Below, one piece after another: positions 23,054 through 38,459 of a DNA stretch of 64,000 nucleotides (its first letter is position 1; every line of letters begins with the position of its first letter). Below the pieces are notes generated by a model. It had not been told where the DNA came from and ran no database searches. It was given only the letters and a program-made list of their open reading frames with translations. The position numbers and the translations under genes are program-made. Origin of the DNA: Pardosa pseudoannulata (lineage: Eukaryota > Arthropoda > Arachnida > Araneae > Lycosidae); assembly GCA_032207245.1 (NCBI GenBank), contig CM063505.1, positions 178,050,717 through 178,114,716 on the forward strand. Direction: 5' to 3'.

Positions 23054-23871
23054 CGACTGCAATGTTCTTGAGTGAAGAAGTAGCCTGAAGAAGGATCACA
23101 ATCGTAACAGAATTGGAAATCACTTTTATTTTTTCTGGAATAAATACGGGGTATATACAGTATATACAAAGAGATTTTAATTTTCCCCAAAACAAGTCGA
23201 AATGTAGAGAGTTGTTGCTTGCGTAAAATTACCACGACGATCACAGTCGAAAAAAAAAGATTAAATAATCTCACAAGATGGGGAGGCCTTTCCACGGTAC
23301 AACGCAAACCCAATCTGTCCAGCGTTCGGTGTCCGAGACCCTGCCGTTCCTTATGTGAGCGAACTTTACGAGCTCCCGAACGAAATCACTAAAAAGCTGG
23401 CTCCGGTCAAAAGTCGTGTAAGCCTCCACGAGGTCTCAGCACCTCCATAAAAAAATGTCGAAAAGCCCCGAGTCTCTCTCGGGATCTCACAGGAAGATTT
23501 CTCAACAGTACTCCCTTGGCCAAACCCTCTAATACTGGAAGCACCGAGTCACAAAATTCTAGGCTTTTTACACCTGGGGGCCAGTTACAGTCCCGCCAAC
23601 CGTTTTGGGGTTAGTTACGATTCCAGTTACCTGAAAACTCCAGCTAAGTTACAGCTAGTTTTTTTAGTTGAATTCTCCTTCGTTATCAGTTCTGATTAAG
23701 GCTGCTCCAGAAAATCCTCCGCGGTCATTACCGCAACCAATCAGGGGTGTGACGCCTGTTCAATCGAACTGTGAACTCCCAGACACTCTGTCGGCGCGCT
23801 ATTGTAGCCAGTCGAAACAGGAGGAATTCAGATCCACTGATTTCGGTTCTGAACAAAGGGGGGGCTTCACA
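23050..23871 (-). mobile_element. Solo LTR, family B (about 820 bp)
   Basis: On the minus strand it starts TGTGAAGCCCCCCCTTTGTT and ends GCAGTCGTCCA, giving TG...CA termini. AATAAAAGTG near 23130 is a plausible polyadenylation signal. The block is much richer in GC than its surroundings and contains a CCAAT-type box (GATTGGTT). It has no internal retrotransposon genes. Both ends touch (TA)n, so ATAT is the likely target. The short frames seen here (22981-23313, 23668-23937) run from LTR into TA repeat and are not genes. Confidence 0.72.

Positions 23872-23919
<48 letters not shown>
23872..23919. repeat. (TA)n microsatellite
   Basis: About 48 bp of TA directly after the family B LTR. Confidence 0.97.
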
Positions 23920-23922
<3 letters not shown>

Positions 23923-24753
23923 ATTACAGTAGTGCAATACAACAAAAAATGAAATATACAGTTTTGTTATTAAGAAGTGTAAATATATAAAAGTCTTCTT
24001 GTATGTTATATAGTATAATATCTATTAAAAGAAAGAACAATTATTTTACTAAATGCATATTTCTCAAATGTGATCGTGAAAAAATATAATGCGTCTATTG
24101 AACCGTCATTAAACCAAGAAACGTATTTATACTCACAAATTACCTCCAATTGAAAATACTTTTTCTGCATCTACTCTCAATGCTGGTGCTGTTAATGAGA
24201 ATTATACTTATTCCAAGCATAAGTCTCGATGTCCTTCATTTCTTAACTACTCGATCTCTTGTCTGATGTTTTTAAATAAATATATTTCTTATAATACTTT
24301 CGTATTATTATTTAGGTTTTTTATTTATAATTAATATTGAAAATGCCAGTATTGCATCTTAAGGAATAATATAAGAAATCGTAAAATAGTCTGAATAACC
24401 ATACTATAATACCATAAGTACTATAATTCTATGCATAACTGTCCCATCTAACGCTTCCGGCACCAGAGAATGATATTGTCATAAAACTTATTAAATGTAT
24501 TGTGTACTATCAAAACTAATTAACTTCGTTTTTTACCCACCTGCTTCAAAATGTAAACCATTATTAGTAATAGATTTAAGTAAGAGTAGTTACGTTTCCA
24601 AGGTAAAATATTAACAATTTTAAAACAAAAAAAAAAGTTTTAAAGTAAGTTTTAAAGTAAACACTAGCGACAAATATGTAAAAAGTAATAACAGCGAGAA
24701 TATTAGAAACAAAAATTTATAAGTCATTAAATAATAAGTAAATTTATGAGTTA
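23920..24753. other. AT-rich stretch, no gene recognised
   Basis: No gene or element ends recognised. Confidence 0.4.
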
Positions 24754-24817
24754 TAATTGTTTAGACCCCTTCTCTGAGGGCTTACACTGTAGCCCCAGTT
24801 TTCAATTTAGGTTTTCT
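24754..24817 (-). mobile_element. Family A LTR fragment
   Basis: ACCCCTTCTCTGAGGGCTTA, ACACTGTAGCCCCAG and TCAATTTAGGTT match 25395-25445 in order. Ends of the LTR are missing on both sides. Confidence 0.7.
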
Positions 24818-25069
24818 TCATTATTATAAATAAATAAAAATTTTCCAGATATTTCTTTAATATCTATAATAGTTGTTTTAAGTTCAGATTGGTGGACAGA
24901 TTTTTGTTACTCAAAATGTATTAATTTTAACTAACTTTTATTTTGTACTATACAAAGTAAATTGCTGATAAATCGTAAAGACGTGTGACAGTTAAAAATG
25001 CTGTTAGGGTGTTTTAAAAATTCACTCAATTCGAAAATGTTATTTCTCTAATGTTTAACGTAGTTATTA

Positions 25070-25192
<123 letters not shown>

Positions 25193-25526
25193 TGTAATAA
25201 GACGGACTCACGATGGGTGATTGCAGGGGTTCTACATATAACCATGAAGTTATATGTAGAAGACCCTTAACACCTGAGTCAACATCTCAGTCAAAATCTG
25301 TGGGAAAAAATCTGCCTCCGACAGCGTACATCTCCTTTTTGTTAAGAAATTTCCTAAATTGTTTGCTAGGGCAATCTAGAGTTATAATTGGTCAGACCCC
25401 TTCTCTGAGGGCTTACACTGTAGCCCTAGTGGTCAATTTAGGTTAGGGGTTAAAAAGAGAAATGTCAAATGACGAGGAAATTTTTAGCCCTTGACTTAAG
25501 TTTTGAAAACCCCTGAGAATTTCCCT

Positions 25527-25530
<4 letters not shown>
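25193..25530 (-). mobile_element. Solo LTR, family A, copy 2
   Basis: On the minus strand it starts TGTAAGGGAAATTCTCAGGG and ends GAGTCCGTCTTATTACA. It shares CTAAAAATTTCCTCGTCATT, AACCCCTAACCTAAATTG and CTCCGACAGCG-region sequence with copy 1. It carries an extra 30-bp hairpin at 25231-25260 not seen in the other copies. The left flank is (TG)n, the right flank (TA)n. Confidence 0.75.
25231..25260. repeat. 12-bp-stem hairpin within LTR
   Basis: TCTACATATAAC and GTTATATGTAGA are perfectly complementary around the 6-nt loop CATGAA. Confidence 0.9.

Positions 25531-25566
<36 letters not shown>
25531..25566. repeat. (TA)n microsatellite
   Basis: About 36 bp of TA adjoining the LTR. Confidence 0.96.
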
Positions 25567-25568
<2 letters not shown>

Positions 25569-27870
25569 GATTCTCTATTCCGGTAATATGAATGTCATTT
25601 ATAAGGTTATATTCGTTACAACACTCTTTTAGATTCCCAATCTTCGTTATATTGGCCAAAATAAAATAAAACTACCAAATTTTAAGCCTAATTTTTGCCC
25701 ACCTTAAGTTCAAAGTCACAACGATTTTATAGCACTAATACTATCACCGTATAAAAGACAAAAAATAATATAAATATGAAAATTCAGAGTTGAGACAAGG
25801 ACAAAGGCCCTTGAATATCAGTTTTTGAAGAATTTAACCCTTAACTCTATTCTTGCAGTGAACATAAAAATGCCACCGCATGAAACCTACAAGAAAAAGC
25901 TATCAACTTTCACGTCCGTTAAATACAGTACTTACAAGACAATAATTTCAAACTCTACAATATTTTAGTAATATTGCTGATTGTTTTGTAGTTCAAACCA
26001 TGTGTAACTCGTGTACCATGTGTACGTTATAAGAATAACGTACAGGTTTCTAAAATTATTATACAATGCTAGTTTTGGTCTAGTATTCTCTGTTCGGCAT
26101 TAAATATGCACGTAATAAGAGTGAGCCTTCTTCCATTCTAGGAGGAAAGTTTAAAAAAGTCTTAATGGTATACATAACAGCAAGTCGGGGGGGATGAAGG
26201 GGACTAAAGGAAAAACATATAAAAACTGATATCGAAATAAGTCCATAAGACTTATTTTGATTTATAGCAGTACAGTTTTTTTTTCCAGTCGTGTATTAAT
26301 GATTGCTCCAATGAGATGAAGACCTCATAATGATGTTCAAACATTTGACAGAGAGTGGAGAGAAAGTAAATGCACATGGATAATTTTGAAGTTACTAATT
26401 CCACATCAAAAACGTCAAAAAACAACATATATTTTTTATATTTTGAAATAAGGTTGTACTATAAAATTTAGGTTTTAATAAAGTAAAATAATTATTCAGT
26501 TGCTAAATTTTCTTTTGGTTACAAAGCATATGATTAACTTCCCCTTTGAGGGCAAAATACTTTACATCCTTTCAGTCAAATAATTACCATTTAAAGGTCT
26601 AAAATTTTATTTCCTTGAAAGAATTAAGTATAATGTTAACAATACGGAGAAAATAAACAATGTTGAGATTTTTGGAAGTTTCTCTTCCCAACAGTTCTTT
26701 AAACTTATTGATATTTAAAAAAAATATATTTAGAACTGTTAGCGTTTGTTTCTTCATTCCATAATTTTTATCAAACATATAATTTTCTATTGAATTATCT
26801 TTGGAACGTATTAATCTATGATTATATTATAGGCTTTGAGACTTAAGCTTTGTTTAAAGTTTTCAATGTGGAAAGAAGAGTATTAAAAAACCACTCAAGA
26901 TAATAAACTGGCCTAAATGGATTTAAATAGTTGAGTCTTAATTAAAAAATTAATACCATTTTCGGTGCACAGATTTCAAGTAAGATATACTAAACATTAC
27001 AAATGTGCAAGTAATATAACTATGAAAGCAGTGTGAAAAAAACTAAAGTTCTAAAAAAAACATTGTACATTTAAAAAAACTGAAATTTCCAATTAGACAA
27101 CACTTTTCAGTCTTATCTGGTTAAATTTTTAAAGTGTAGCCAAACAACGAAGACAAATCATTATTGCAGATTGATGGATTTAAAATATGAATACCTATCC
27201 ACAAAGTCGCAATAGCTTGAAATAAAATAAACTATTAAAATCGTGTGAATAATTTAACTCGCATAAGTACTAGGCCATTTAACAAATAGAAAAATTTATG
27301 TTGAAGAGGTATTGTTCACAAAAGGAAGTTTGTAAACAATACCTATAACTAGACTTAAAAGACCTTTAGATTGAATTTTATTTCGTTAAATAAAGCAAAA
27401 TTACACAAATAATTCGTTTATAACTTCTTTTTAAAAAAAGAAATATTTAAACGGAGAAAAAAATTTGAAAACAATAAAATTTAAAGAATATCACAGTTAT
27501 TTCCCTTTTGATAGCTCGTCATATCTCCAAATAGTAATTTTGTGATTTAAATTTAATGTAAGCTACTCAAAAGTATTAATTTTCAGCTGCACTTCAATCC
27601 CCATGTCATCATTAATGAAATGCTTTAGATGCTGCTGTTATTTCAATTTTTCAAATATTTTCTTCTACTAAAGCTACAACTTTTAAAAAAAGTTATGGTA
27701 GTTGCTCAAAACTAATAGGAATTGCTACCCTTTAATTAACGCAAATTTTTATGCAAACACTGCGCAATATTTTTAATCGGAAAACGAAAAGAGAAATCCC
27801 ATCTCGCTGCATCCAAACACCTACGCGCAAGTAGTTAATGAATCTAATATGCCTCCTAAGTTTGTAACCA
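25567..27870. other. AT-rich stretch, no gene recognised
   Basis: No exon-like frame, RNA gene or repeat termini are visible across 2.3 kb. Confidence 0.4.
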
Positions 27871-27879
27871 TAGTTACCG

Positions 27880-28080
27880 CTTTATTAAGCAAATCCCGCT
27901 CACTAACGAGTCCCTGATTGGTCCATTTCTCTGGAGTCCTCAACACGTCACGCTTCGATGCATAATGGCGACACCTACATGTCAAAAATGGCAACCGCCA
28001 AAAAGTTTCAGAATGACTATGGATGCATAAAAGTGCCTATGTTACTAATGTACTACCTTCTAATAAACACATGTGTTGTA
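27880..28080 (+). promoter_or_regulatory. Promoter-like island
   Basis: A rise in GC within AT-rich DNA, with an inverted CCAAT box (CTGATTGGTCC near 27913), ACACGTCACGC resembling a CRE/E-box, and TGCATAATGGCGACACC and AAAATGGCAACCGCC resembling YY1-type initiator motifs. These are features of an animal core promoter. No exon follows that I can confirm, so the gene is unknown. A chance cluster or an old LTR promoter is possible. Confidence 0.3.
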
Positions 28081-28387
28081 ATTCTCTGATAAACCCAGCA
28101 GAATGACAGAACAGGTAATTTTTCACCATTATTCTAGTCATACAAAACATTCTTTTCGTCCAATATCCCTGTTCATGTGTCACATGGAATATGTATATTT
28201 ACATTACACGTATGCAAAGATTTCCATAGTGTCATGTGTGATGTTCAAATATATCATTTAACATATGAAATGAGCATGTGTTGCTATTCAATTTAATACT
28301 GTCCTAAATGTAAATTAATAACTATTAGCTATTTCTCACTTATTTGAGAAATGTATATACAATGAAGAAAACTTGAACTTCTGTATT

Positions 28388-29651
<1,264 letters not shown>

Positions 29652-30297
29652 GAACCAACTTGATAATTAAAAAATGCCTAATTCTTTTAACATATTTTTA
29701 TAGAAACCCATGTCTTAAGTTGCTTGCATGCGCCATAGGAAGATGTCCATGTTCAATTCGCTTTTTTTATAGAAAAAACTAGAAAATTTAACATTTAAAA
29801 AAGTGTTTAATTTCATTAAAATAAATTTGTTTACAAATTATAGCTCAGGTGCATACATACGTCTTTGAAAGATGTTAGCATTTGATTAACATTCCTTTTC
29901 TGGAACTAACTTAAAAAATTACATTAAAATGTTTTTCTAAACATAAATGTCTGTAAAAATTAGGTGCCAAGTGCATACATGAATTATAGAAATGTGTTCG
30001 TATTTATTTAACATTACTGCTAAGGAATCAAACTGTAAATTAATCATTATTTTTTATAAGTTAACTGAAAATATATTATTAATCAATACTTTCAAATTAT
30101 TTAACACTACCAAAAAATATTTAAAAATGGAAGTACTAAATTCATTACGGTTTTGATACATATTTTCCAATTTTAACAACTACTTGCTTGAATATGAAAT
30201 ACAAGGAATAAATATTAAGAATTCTTTAATCTTAGAGACATAAAAAACTAAAATTATAAATGGTTTGATTTTCTTCAATAAGACTCCTTGATATACC
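29652..30297. other. AT-rich stretch, no gene recognised
   Basis: No gene or element ends recognised. Confidence 0.4.
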
Positions 30298-31068
30298 ATA
30301 AAACATATATGTCGGAATGTTTTTCCCTGTATGATAAAGTGCAGGCATTTTAGAGTTTACATTTAAAAAATGAATGCATAAATACAAAATATTATAATTA
30401 CAGAATTTGGACTACTTTAGTATAAGGATTTTAACTTTCAAATGAGTAACAAGATAAAAATTCATGCAGAAAATTTTGTTCTCTGCGTAGTATAGAAATT
30501 AATATGGCATTGTCGATGAAACACTCTTAAGTAAAAAGAAAAAAAGTTCCTCAGGGATAGTTAGGCTTGGTTAAGGGGATACTGTCACCTCTTAGAACAT
30601 GAGGTTGAATTATGCCTTTATGAAATATCTACTAACATTTATACTAGCAATATGCTTTAAAATCGTACAAAACAGGTACGGAAAAGTAACTTCTAAACTA
30701 TGCCGACATCACTCGATATCACAATAGCTTCCAAAAAATTTAACACAGTGGAAAAGTTATTTTTGTAAATGCTTATTAATGAAATGTTGAATTTAGAACT
30801 TATTCAACACGTTAATACTTCTTAAAGGTGACATTTCCTATTTGATTTAGAAGGCATTTCGATACAGATTCACTCGATAACCCACAATACAGTTTTTTTC
30901 CATGCTAGTTAAAGTTAGTGATGCACGACAAAATGTTTTTAGCTTAATGAATGAGTAAAATGTGTATCCATAACTCAATAAGGCTATTTTAATTTACACT
31001 TTTTAAATATATAGTAGATTGCTTTAGAATGCAAGGAGGCTTTGGTTTATCTTGCTGACTATCTTGAT
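30298..31068 (+). repeat. Large inverted repeat, left arm
   Basis: The reverse complement of this arm matches 32580-33330 across about 750 bp with scattered substitutions and small gaps. Anchors include TGTATGATAAAGTGCAGGCA, GAGTAACAAGATA, TTAAGGGGATACTGTC, ATCACTCGATATCAC, GATGCACGACAAAATGTTTT and TTGCTTTAGAATG. A sequence beginning TTAAGGGGATACTGTC lies at about 30574 and is mirrored at about 33063, which recalls TTAA element ends, but similarity continues outside it. Confidence 0.88.
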
Positions 31069-32579
31069 TGCTGTAAATATAATCCTAAAAAGGAGGCATT
31101 CAATTCGTCAGAGATATTATTCAAGCCAATTTCATTACATCTGTAGTTTTACTACGAGTATTCTGTGATATTTTAATGCATCTCTTTTCATTCGTCTAAC
31201 TTTTTATCTAAAACTGCTTCCATTTACACGAGAAATAAGCATATGAAATATAAAACGTCTAAATGTAACCTCGTTTGTGCAATGAAATTAGAGATATTCC
31301 TGGGGGAAATTACGTTTTAACGGCACAGACACCAATGATATTCCGAATTAAAATCTACTGTTGAAATGTAAAAATTTCTATGTTTGCCCTCTTTTGCTAT
31401 GCTATGTTTTAATGCAAGATAATTTCTTTAAATATAGGACGAGACTAGTACTATTCGTATTTTAAGTTGATATTTTATTTTTAATTTCAACAAATATTTG
31501 ATATGACGTCTGGGATATTGTTCATATGTCAATATTAAAACAATAGACAGAACTCAATGCAAAAGAACTTTAACTCCAAAAGTTAAAACAATTAAACTAA
31601 ATTTTTCTTTTCATTTATTTGATTGGAGTTTTTGGAAAGAAAAAGGAACAAACTTTACTTTTCACAAACTTTGTCAAATTTACTTACTTCCTATTTCAAT
31701 TTTTGTCATAAAATACCACAAACTTTGGCGGGGTTTATAATTTTTAGTTCTTAAAACAATGTGAATCAATAACTTTTTCTATCTCCACATAATAAGTATT
31801 TTAAATCTTATTTTTGAAAAATTTAAATCATTTATAGTATAAAAAATCTTTTATTTAAGACTTGAATAATCTCATCAAAACAATTCTACAATATGAAAAT
31901 GAATCAAAAATTTGTGATAAACATTTAATTTTGTTTACTTTTTCCATAAATCTGGAATTATATAAATAAATATTTGATTCAATTTAGAAATTAAAATAGG
32001 CTGATTAAGATTCGAATTGCATAGTACAGTGAATTGATTTTTTTTAAATATTTATTTATGATAATTTTCAATAGCACCATCCAACAGGAGATTTTTAATT
32101 ACTTATAAATGGAAATAATGTTGAAGTTTGATATTTTGCAGTTTTAATTTGTTTTGTAATAATATTAATGAATAACAATTAAAATCTTTGTTGTTGATCA
32201 TGGCATCCAAATAAATTATTTGAAATTATCTTTTTTGAAGCTTGAGGGTTTTATTTAATATAAATTTTTGCTTTTATTTTATTATAATAAATGCAAAATT
32301 CATAATGTTTACAGAAATTTCTTTCGATCTTTGTTTGAGAGAAAATATATTTATTATATATAATCTTGCCGTTCAATGAAAATATCATAAACTTTTACTT
32401 GCACTCTGGATGCAAAATTTTATTTTAAAATATTTATGATCACTGATAAATAATAATTAAAATTTTTGATAATTTAATATTTGCATGAAGGTGTTTGCTG
32501 TTTTATAGGAATTAAATTGTTTATATGCTTTATCGAAATCTTGTAAAAGACTGAATTACTTTTCTCAGAATAATACTTT
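31069..32579. other. AT-rich spacer between the inverted arms
   Basis: About 1.5 kb of very AT-rich DNA with no recognised gene. Confidence 0.5.
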
Positions 32580-33330
32580 GTCAGTAAAATAAATCAAAGT
32601 CCCCTTTCATTCTAAAGCAGTCTGCTATATATTTAAAAAGTTTAAATTAAAACAGCATTACTGAGCTATGGATGCACATTTTACTCATTCAATAAACTAA
32701 AAACATTTTGTCGTGCATCACTAAATTTAACTAGTATGGAAAAAACAGTATTGGGGGTCATCGAGTGACTCGGGATTGAAATGCCTTCTAAATCAAAAAG
32801 GAAATGTGACGTTTAAAATTATATTGACGTGTTGAATAAGTTCTAATTCAACATTTCCGTAACAAGCATTTACAAAAAAATTTTCCACTGTGTTAATTTT
32901 TTCAGAAACTATAGTGATATCGAGTGATGTCCGTATAGTTTAGAAGCTACTTTACAGTACTTGTTTTTTAGTATTTTAAACCATATTGCTAGCATAAATG
33001 TTAGTAGATATTTGATAAAGATATAATTCATCCTCGTGTTCTAAGGGGACAGTATCCCCTTAACCAAACCTAACTATCCTTGATGAGCTTTATTTCTTTT
33101 TACTTAAGAGTGTTTCATTGACAATCCCATATTAATTTCTATAATACGCAGAGAATAAAATTTTCTGCATGAGTTTATATCTTGTTACTCATTTGAAAGT
33201 TAACTCTGTCCAAACTCTGTAATTATAATATTTTATATTTATACACCTTTCATTTTTTATATGTAACCTCTAAAATGCCTGCACTTTATCATACAGGGGA
33301 AAAATACGTTTTCCTACCTATATGTTTTAC
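32580..33330 (-). repeat. Large inverted repeat, right arm
   Basis: Mirror copy of 30298-31068. It contains the complement anchors AAAACATTTTGTCGTGCATC, GATATCGAGTGATGTC, GGGGACAGTATCCCCTTAA and TATCTTGTTACTCATTTG. Confidence 0.88.
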
Positions 33331-34255
33331 CTATGTGTTTAAGTATTACGAATAAAATGATGGGAATACAGCCAAAATTTAAACCTGTTGGTGCTCTGAT
33401 GTAAAGATTAATTTATCATCGATTACAATATCAATTTCAGGAGCAGGCAAACTGACCTTGGGACAGCGTTGTTGGCAACGATCTTGTAAATTTTGGCAAG
33501 CACTAAACGATATTAACCTAAATTTTAGAGTGGAATTATTTTCATCATTTTTTTTTAATTTGAAAATTGGGTTATTTAATATGAGTGAAGATATATTCAT
33601 ATACGAATTTGGGCACAATAGCTATAGTGTTTTAGAAGAAAAAAAAACCCAAATGAATTTTTCTTCATAAAGACATTTATTGAATTCTTATTATCTGCCG
33701 GTGAAACTATCTTAATTCACTTAATGTACTAATTACATCAATATCTTATTTTGATAATGAACTAAAATGAAATATTTCTTGTATGTTACAGGATATTATT
33801 AAAAATTGAGTATTATGCAATAAGTTAGACTTCATTTAATAGCTTGTTTCAAATTTCATTTGTTTATAAAGTGTTTAAAGTGCATTAAAAAAGGTAAAAC
33901 CAGCATTAACCCTTATCGATCTATTTTAGAAAACCCGCAACTGGACAAAAAATATATTGGTCATACTCACTTATCTCCAATCCTGCCCTGTGTTCATTGG
34001 ATCTTTATGTTTTCTTTATTCTTTTTATCATTTGAAGCAAACACTTCATCAGAATTGATTTTATAGTATATTGAATGAACAAAGGTGTTTAACTTCCTGT
34101 TAATATTTTCATATATAACGTTAATTTTTCTCTATGGTTTCTATAATTTCTACTTATGCTCCTGTTTTTCCTGTACAAAAAATGTTTAATGTAGACTATA
34201 CGTTTTCACTGCACTACTAGCTTCCACCTTTAGGAAAACAACCTTTGAATAAGTT
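33331..34255. other. AT-rich stretch, no gene recognised
   Basis: Frames at 33379-33670 and 33860-34066 have no recognisable domain. A patch near 33440-33490 is slightly richer in GC. Confidence 0.4.
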
Positions 34256-34275
34256 GTGTTCCGGTTGAGTATTTC

Positions 34276-34278
<3 letters not shown>

Positions 34279-34349
<71 letters not shown>

Positions 34350-34350
34350 A
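34279..34350. repeat. (TA)n(GT)n microsatellite
   Basis: About 60 bp of TA, then GTGTGTGTGA, directly before an LTR. Confidence 0.97.
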
Positions 34351-34987
<637 letters not shown>

Positions 34988-35033
<46 letters not shown>

Positions 35034-35055
35034 TGTATTTATATTATATATATAT

Positions 35056-35088
<33 letters not shown>

Positions 35089-35120
35089 TAAAAAGTAATA
35101 TATATATATGTATATATATA
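34988..35120. repeat. (TA)n tracts with cruciform-forming palindrome
   Basis: Interrupted TA tracts. Within them 35086-35132 is a near-perfect palindrome in which TATTAAAAAGTAATA faces TATTACTTTTTAATA across a TA core. Confidence 0.95.
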
Positions 35121-35132
35121 TTACTTTTTAAT

Positions 35133-35993
35133 AGAAGTAAACCTATTTACATTGTTAGATGTATTCATAAACCATGAACTTTGTTCCCAGATATGTTTTA
35201 CAATTTATAATTTAGTAAAGACTTTTTTCTTTTATTTTCCATTTGATGCCTTTACTTAATTATTTATTTATTTTGTTATTTTTCTCTTTTCAGTATGTTT
35301 CTAAGTTGGAATAATTTATTCATGCAATGATAAACTACTTCAGTTTAAGTTAAATATTTCACTGAATAAATACCTCTTAGATTTATATTAATTTATTCAC
35401 AACAATTTTTTCTTTAGCCTCTGAAACATTCCGACTTGAAAATTAAATCTAATCCTTAATCACATATTCCGTTTACAACAGCAGAGAATATATTGGTTTT
35501 TCTATGAGGGATTTTTAATATTTGTTGGCCGAAATAACGAAAGCGTTTCAGATCAAATTTACTATTAAGAATGAGACAAAGTTTACCTAAAATGCACCCT
35601 TCTCTGTCATTTCGCGAAGTTTCCTTTCCTCTCGTGTCCTAAATCTGTTTCCTAAACCTGTTGGTAAGCTTTAAGCCAAATTTCCAATACGAGATAAATA
35701 TCAACGTGAAATAAGCCTAATTTTTTTTCCACTCACAAAATCTTCTTAATTTTCCCTCTGCATGCTCAAGCTTTCCACGATTGCTACAAAGCCTAACACA
35801 GTCATGTCACATTTATGTATATACTTAAGTTTTTAAAAATATTCCTCTATATTCAATGGTATTTGTGTACAATATAGATTGATATATCATTTAATATTAC
35901 AGGGATATAAAGTGCTAATTTAGATACGCATATACAAAACAGGAAGAAATATAGCATCTTCCTCGTAACAAATACAAAGTTAAGAATATCTCT
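35133..35993. other. AT-rich stretch, no gene recognised
   Basis: No gene or element ends recognised. Confidence 0.4.
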
Positions 35994-36103
35994 ACATTTC
36001 TTTTAAATTAAATTAAGCTGTTAGTGAAATATTTTTTAATATTTTAAGTTAATAACACTTTGAATTCCTAATTATTCCTGTTATCTATGGCATAATTCTA
36101 CTT
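35994..36103 (+). repeat. 110-bp direct repeat, left
   Basis: Runs from ACATTTCTTTTAAATTAAAT to GGCATAATTCTACTT and matches 37713-37822 with very few differences. It directly precedes the duplicated block. Confidence 0.92.
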
Positions 36104-37700
<1,597 letters not shown>

Positions 37701-37712
37701 GAATTTCCTTTT

Positions 37713-37822
37713 ACATTTCTTTCAAATTAAATTAAGCTGTTAGTGAAATATTTTTTAATATTTTAAGTTAATAACACTTTGAGTTCCTAATTATTCCTGT
37801 TATTTATGGCATAATTCTACTT
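37713..37822 (+). repeat. 110-bp direct repeat, right
   Basis: Second copy of 35994-36103, placed 12 bp after the end of the duplicated block. Confidence 0.92.
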
Positions 37823-37979
37823 CATTATTTTTTTTGGTTATCTGCGGCTATACTTTGAGAAGAAATAAAAAGGAAAAGGTAAAAACAAATATAGGTAACT
37901 AGATTTCTAGACGCCTACACAAGAGAGGCATGCAAATGTCCCTTTACCACGAAAAACTGACATAAAAGCGTAATTACTT

Positions 37980-38400
37980 TGCAGCCGTTTATTTTTCCAG
38001 TTAAACTCCATTAAGTCATGAGCTGTCTGAAAGCGTCTTCCCTGGAGAAATATGACAAAACATTTCTCTATTGGATAGAAAATGAGTCAAAATCTAATTG
38101 CGCGGAAGTTGGGTCCATTTGACTTGCTAAAATCATTCCCTCGCTGCCAAAAGACAATGGTCGGGGAAAGGAATCACCAGAGTTTACAGAAGTAGTTGCA
38201 CCTAGAGTTCGAAACTACCACGCCCAATATGGAAGCTGTTATCAAAACTGTCGGAAATGTTTACATAGAGAAGTCTCGGGTAATACGGCAGGAGATAAAA
38301 GGACAGAACTTTGAAGCTTCCGCTTGAAATGAGCTTCGCTTTATGCTCATAGACTAGGGTGGCGAATGTTTTTCAGGAGTGGACTAAATTTTGTTCATTA
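37980..38400. other. GC-elevated island of unknown nature
   Basis: About 400 bp richer in GC than its surroundings and without repeat hallmarks that I recognise. It contains TTCTCTATTGGATAG (inverted CCAAT) and TTGCGCGGAAGTTGGG. A 34-codon frame from 38018 (MSCLKASSLEKYDKT...) ends in TGA. It could be a promoter, first exon or old retroelement. It lies 5 kb upstream of the BTB exon on the same strand side, so a promoter role for that gene is possible but unproved. Confidence 0.25.
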
Positions 38401-38459
38401 TCATTTAAATACCATTCCGTGGGTCACTAAGTCAGTGGCATCACTTAGAGAGGCGTATA

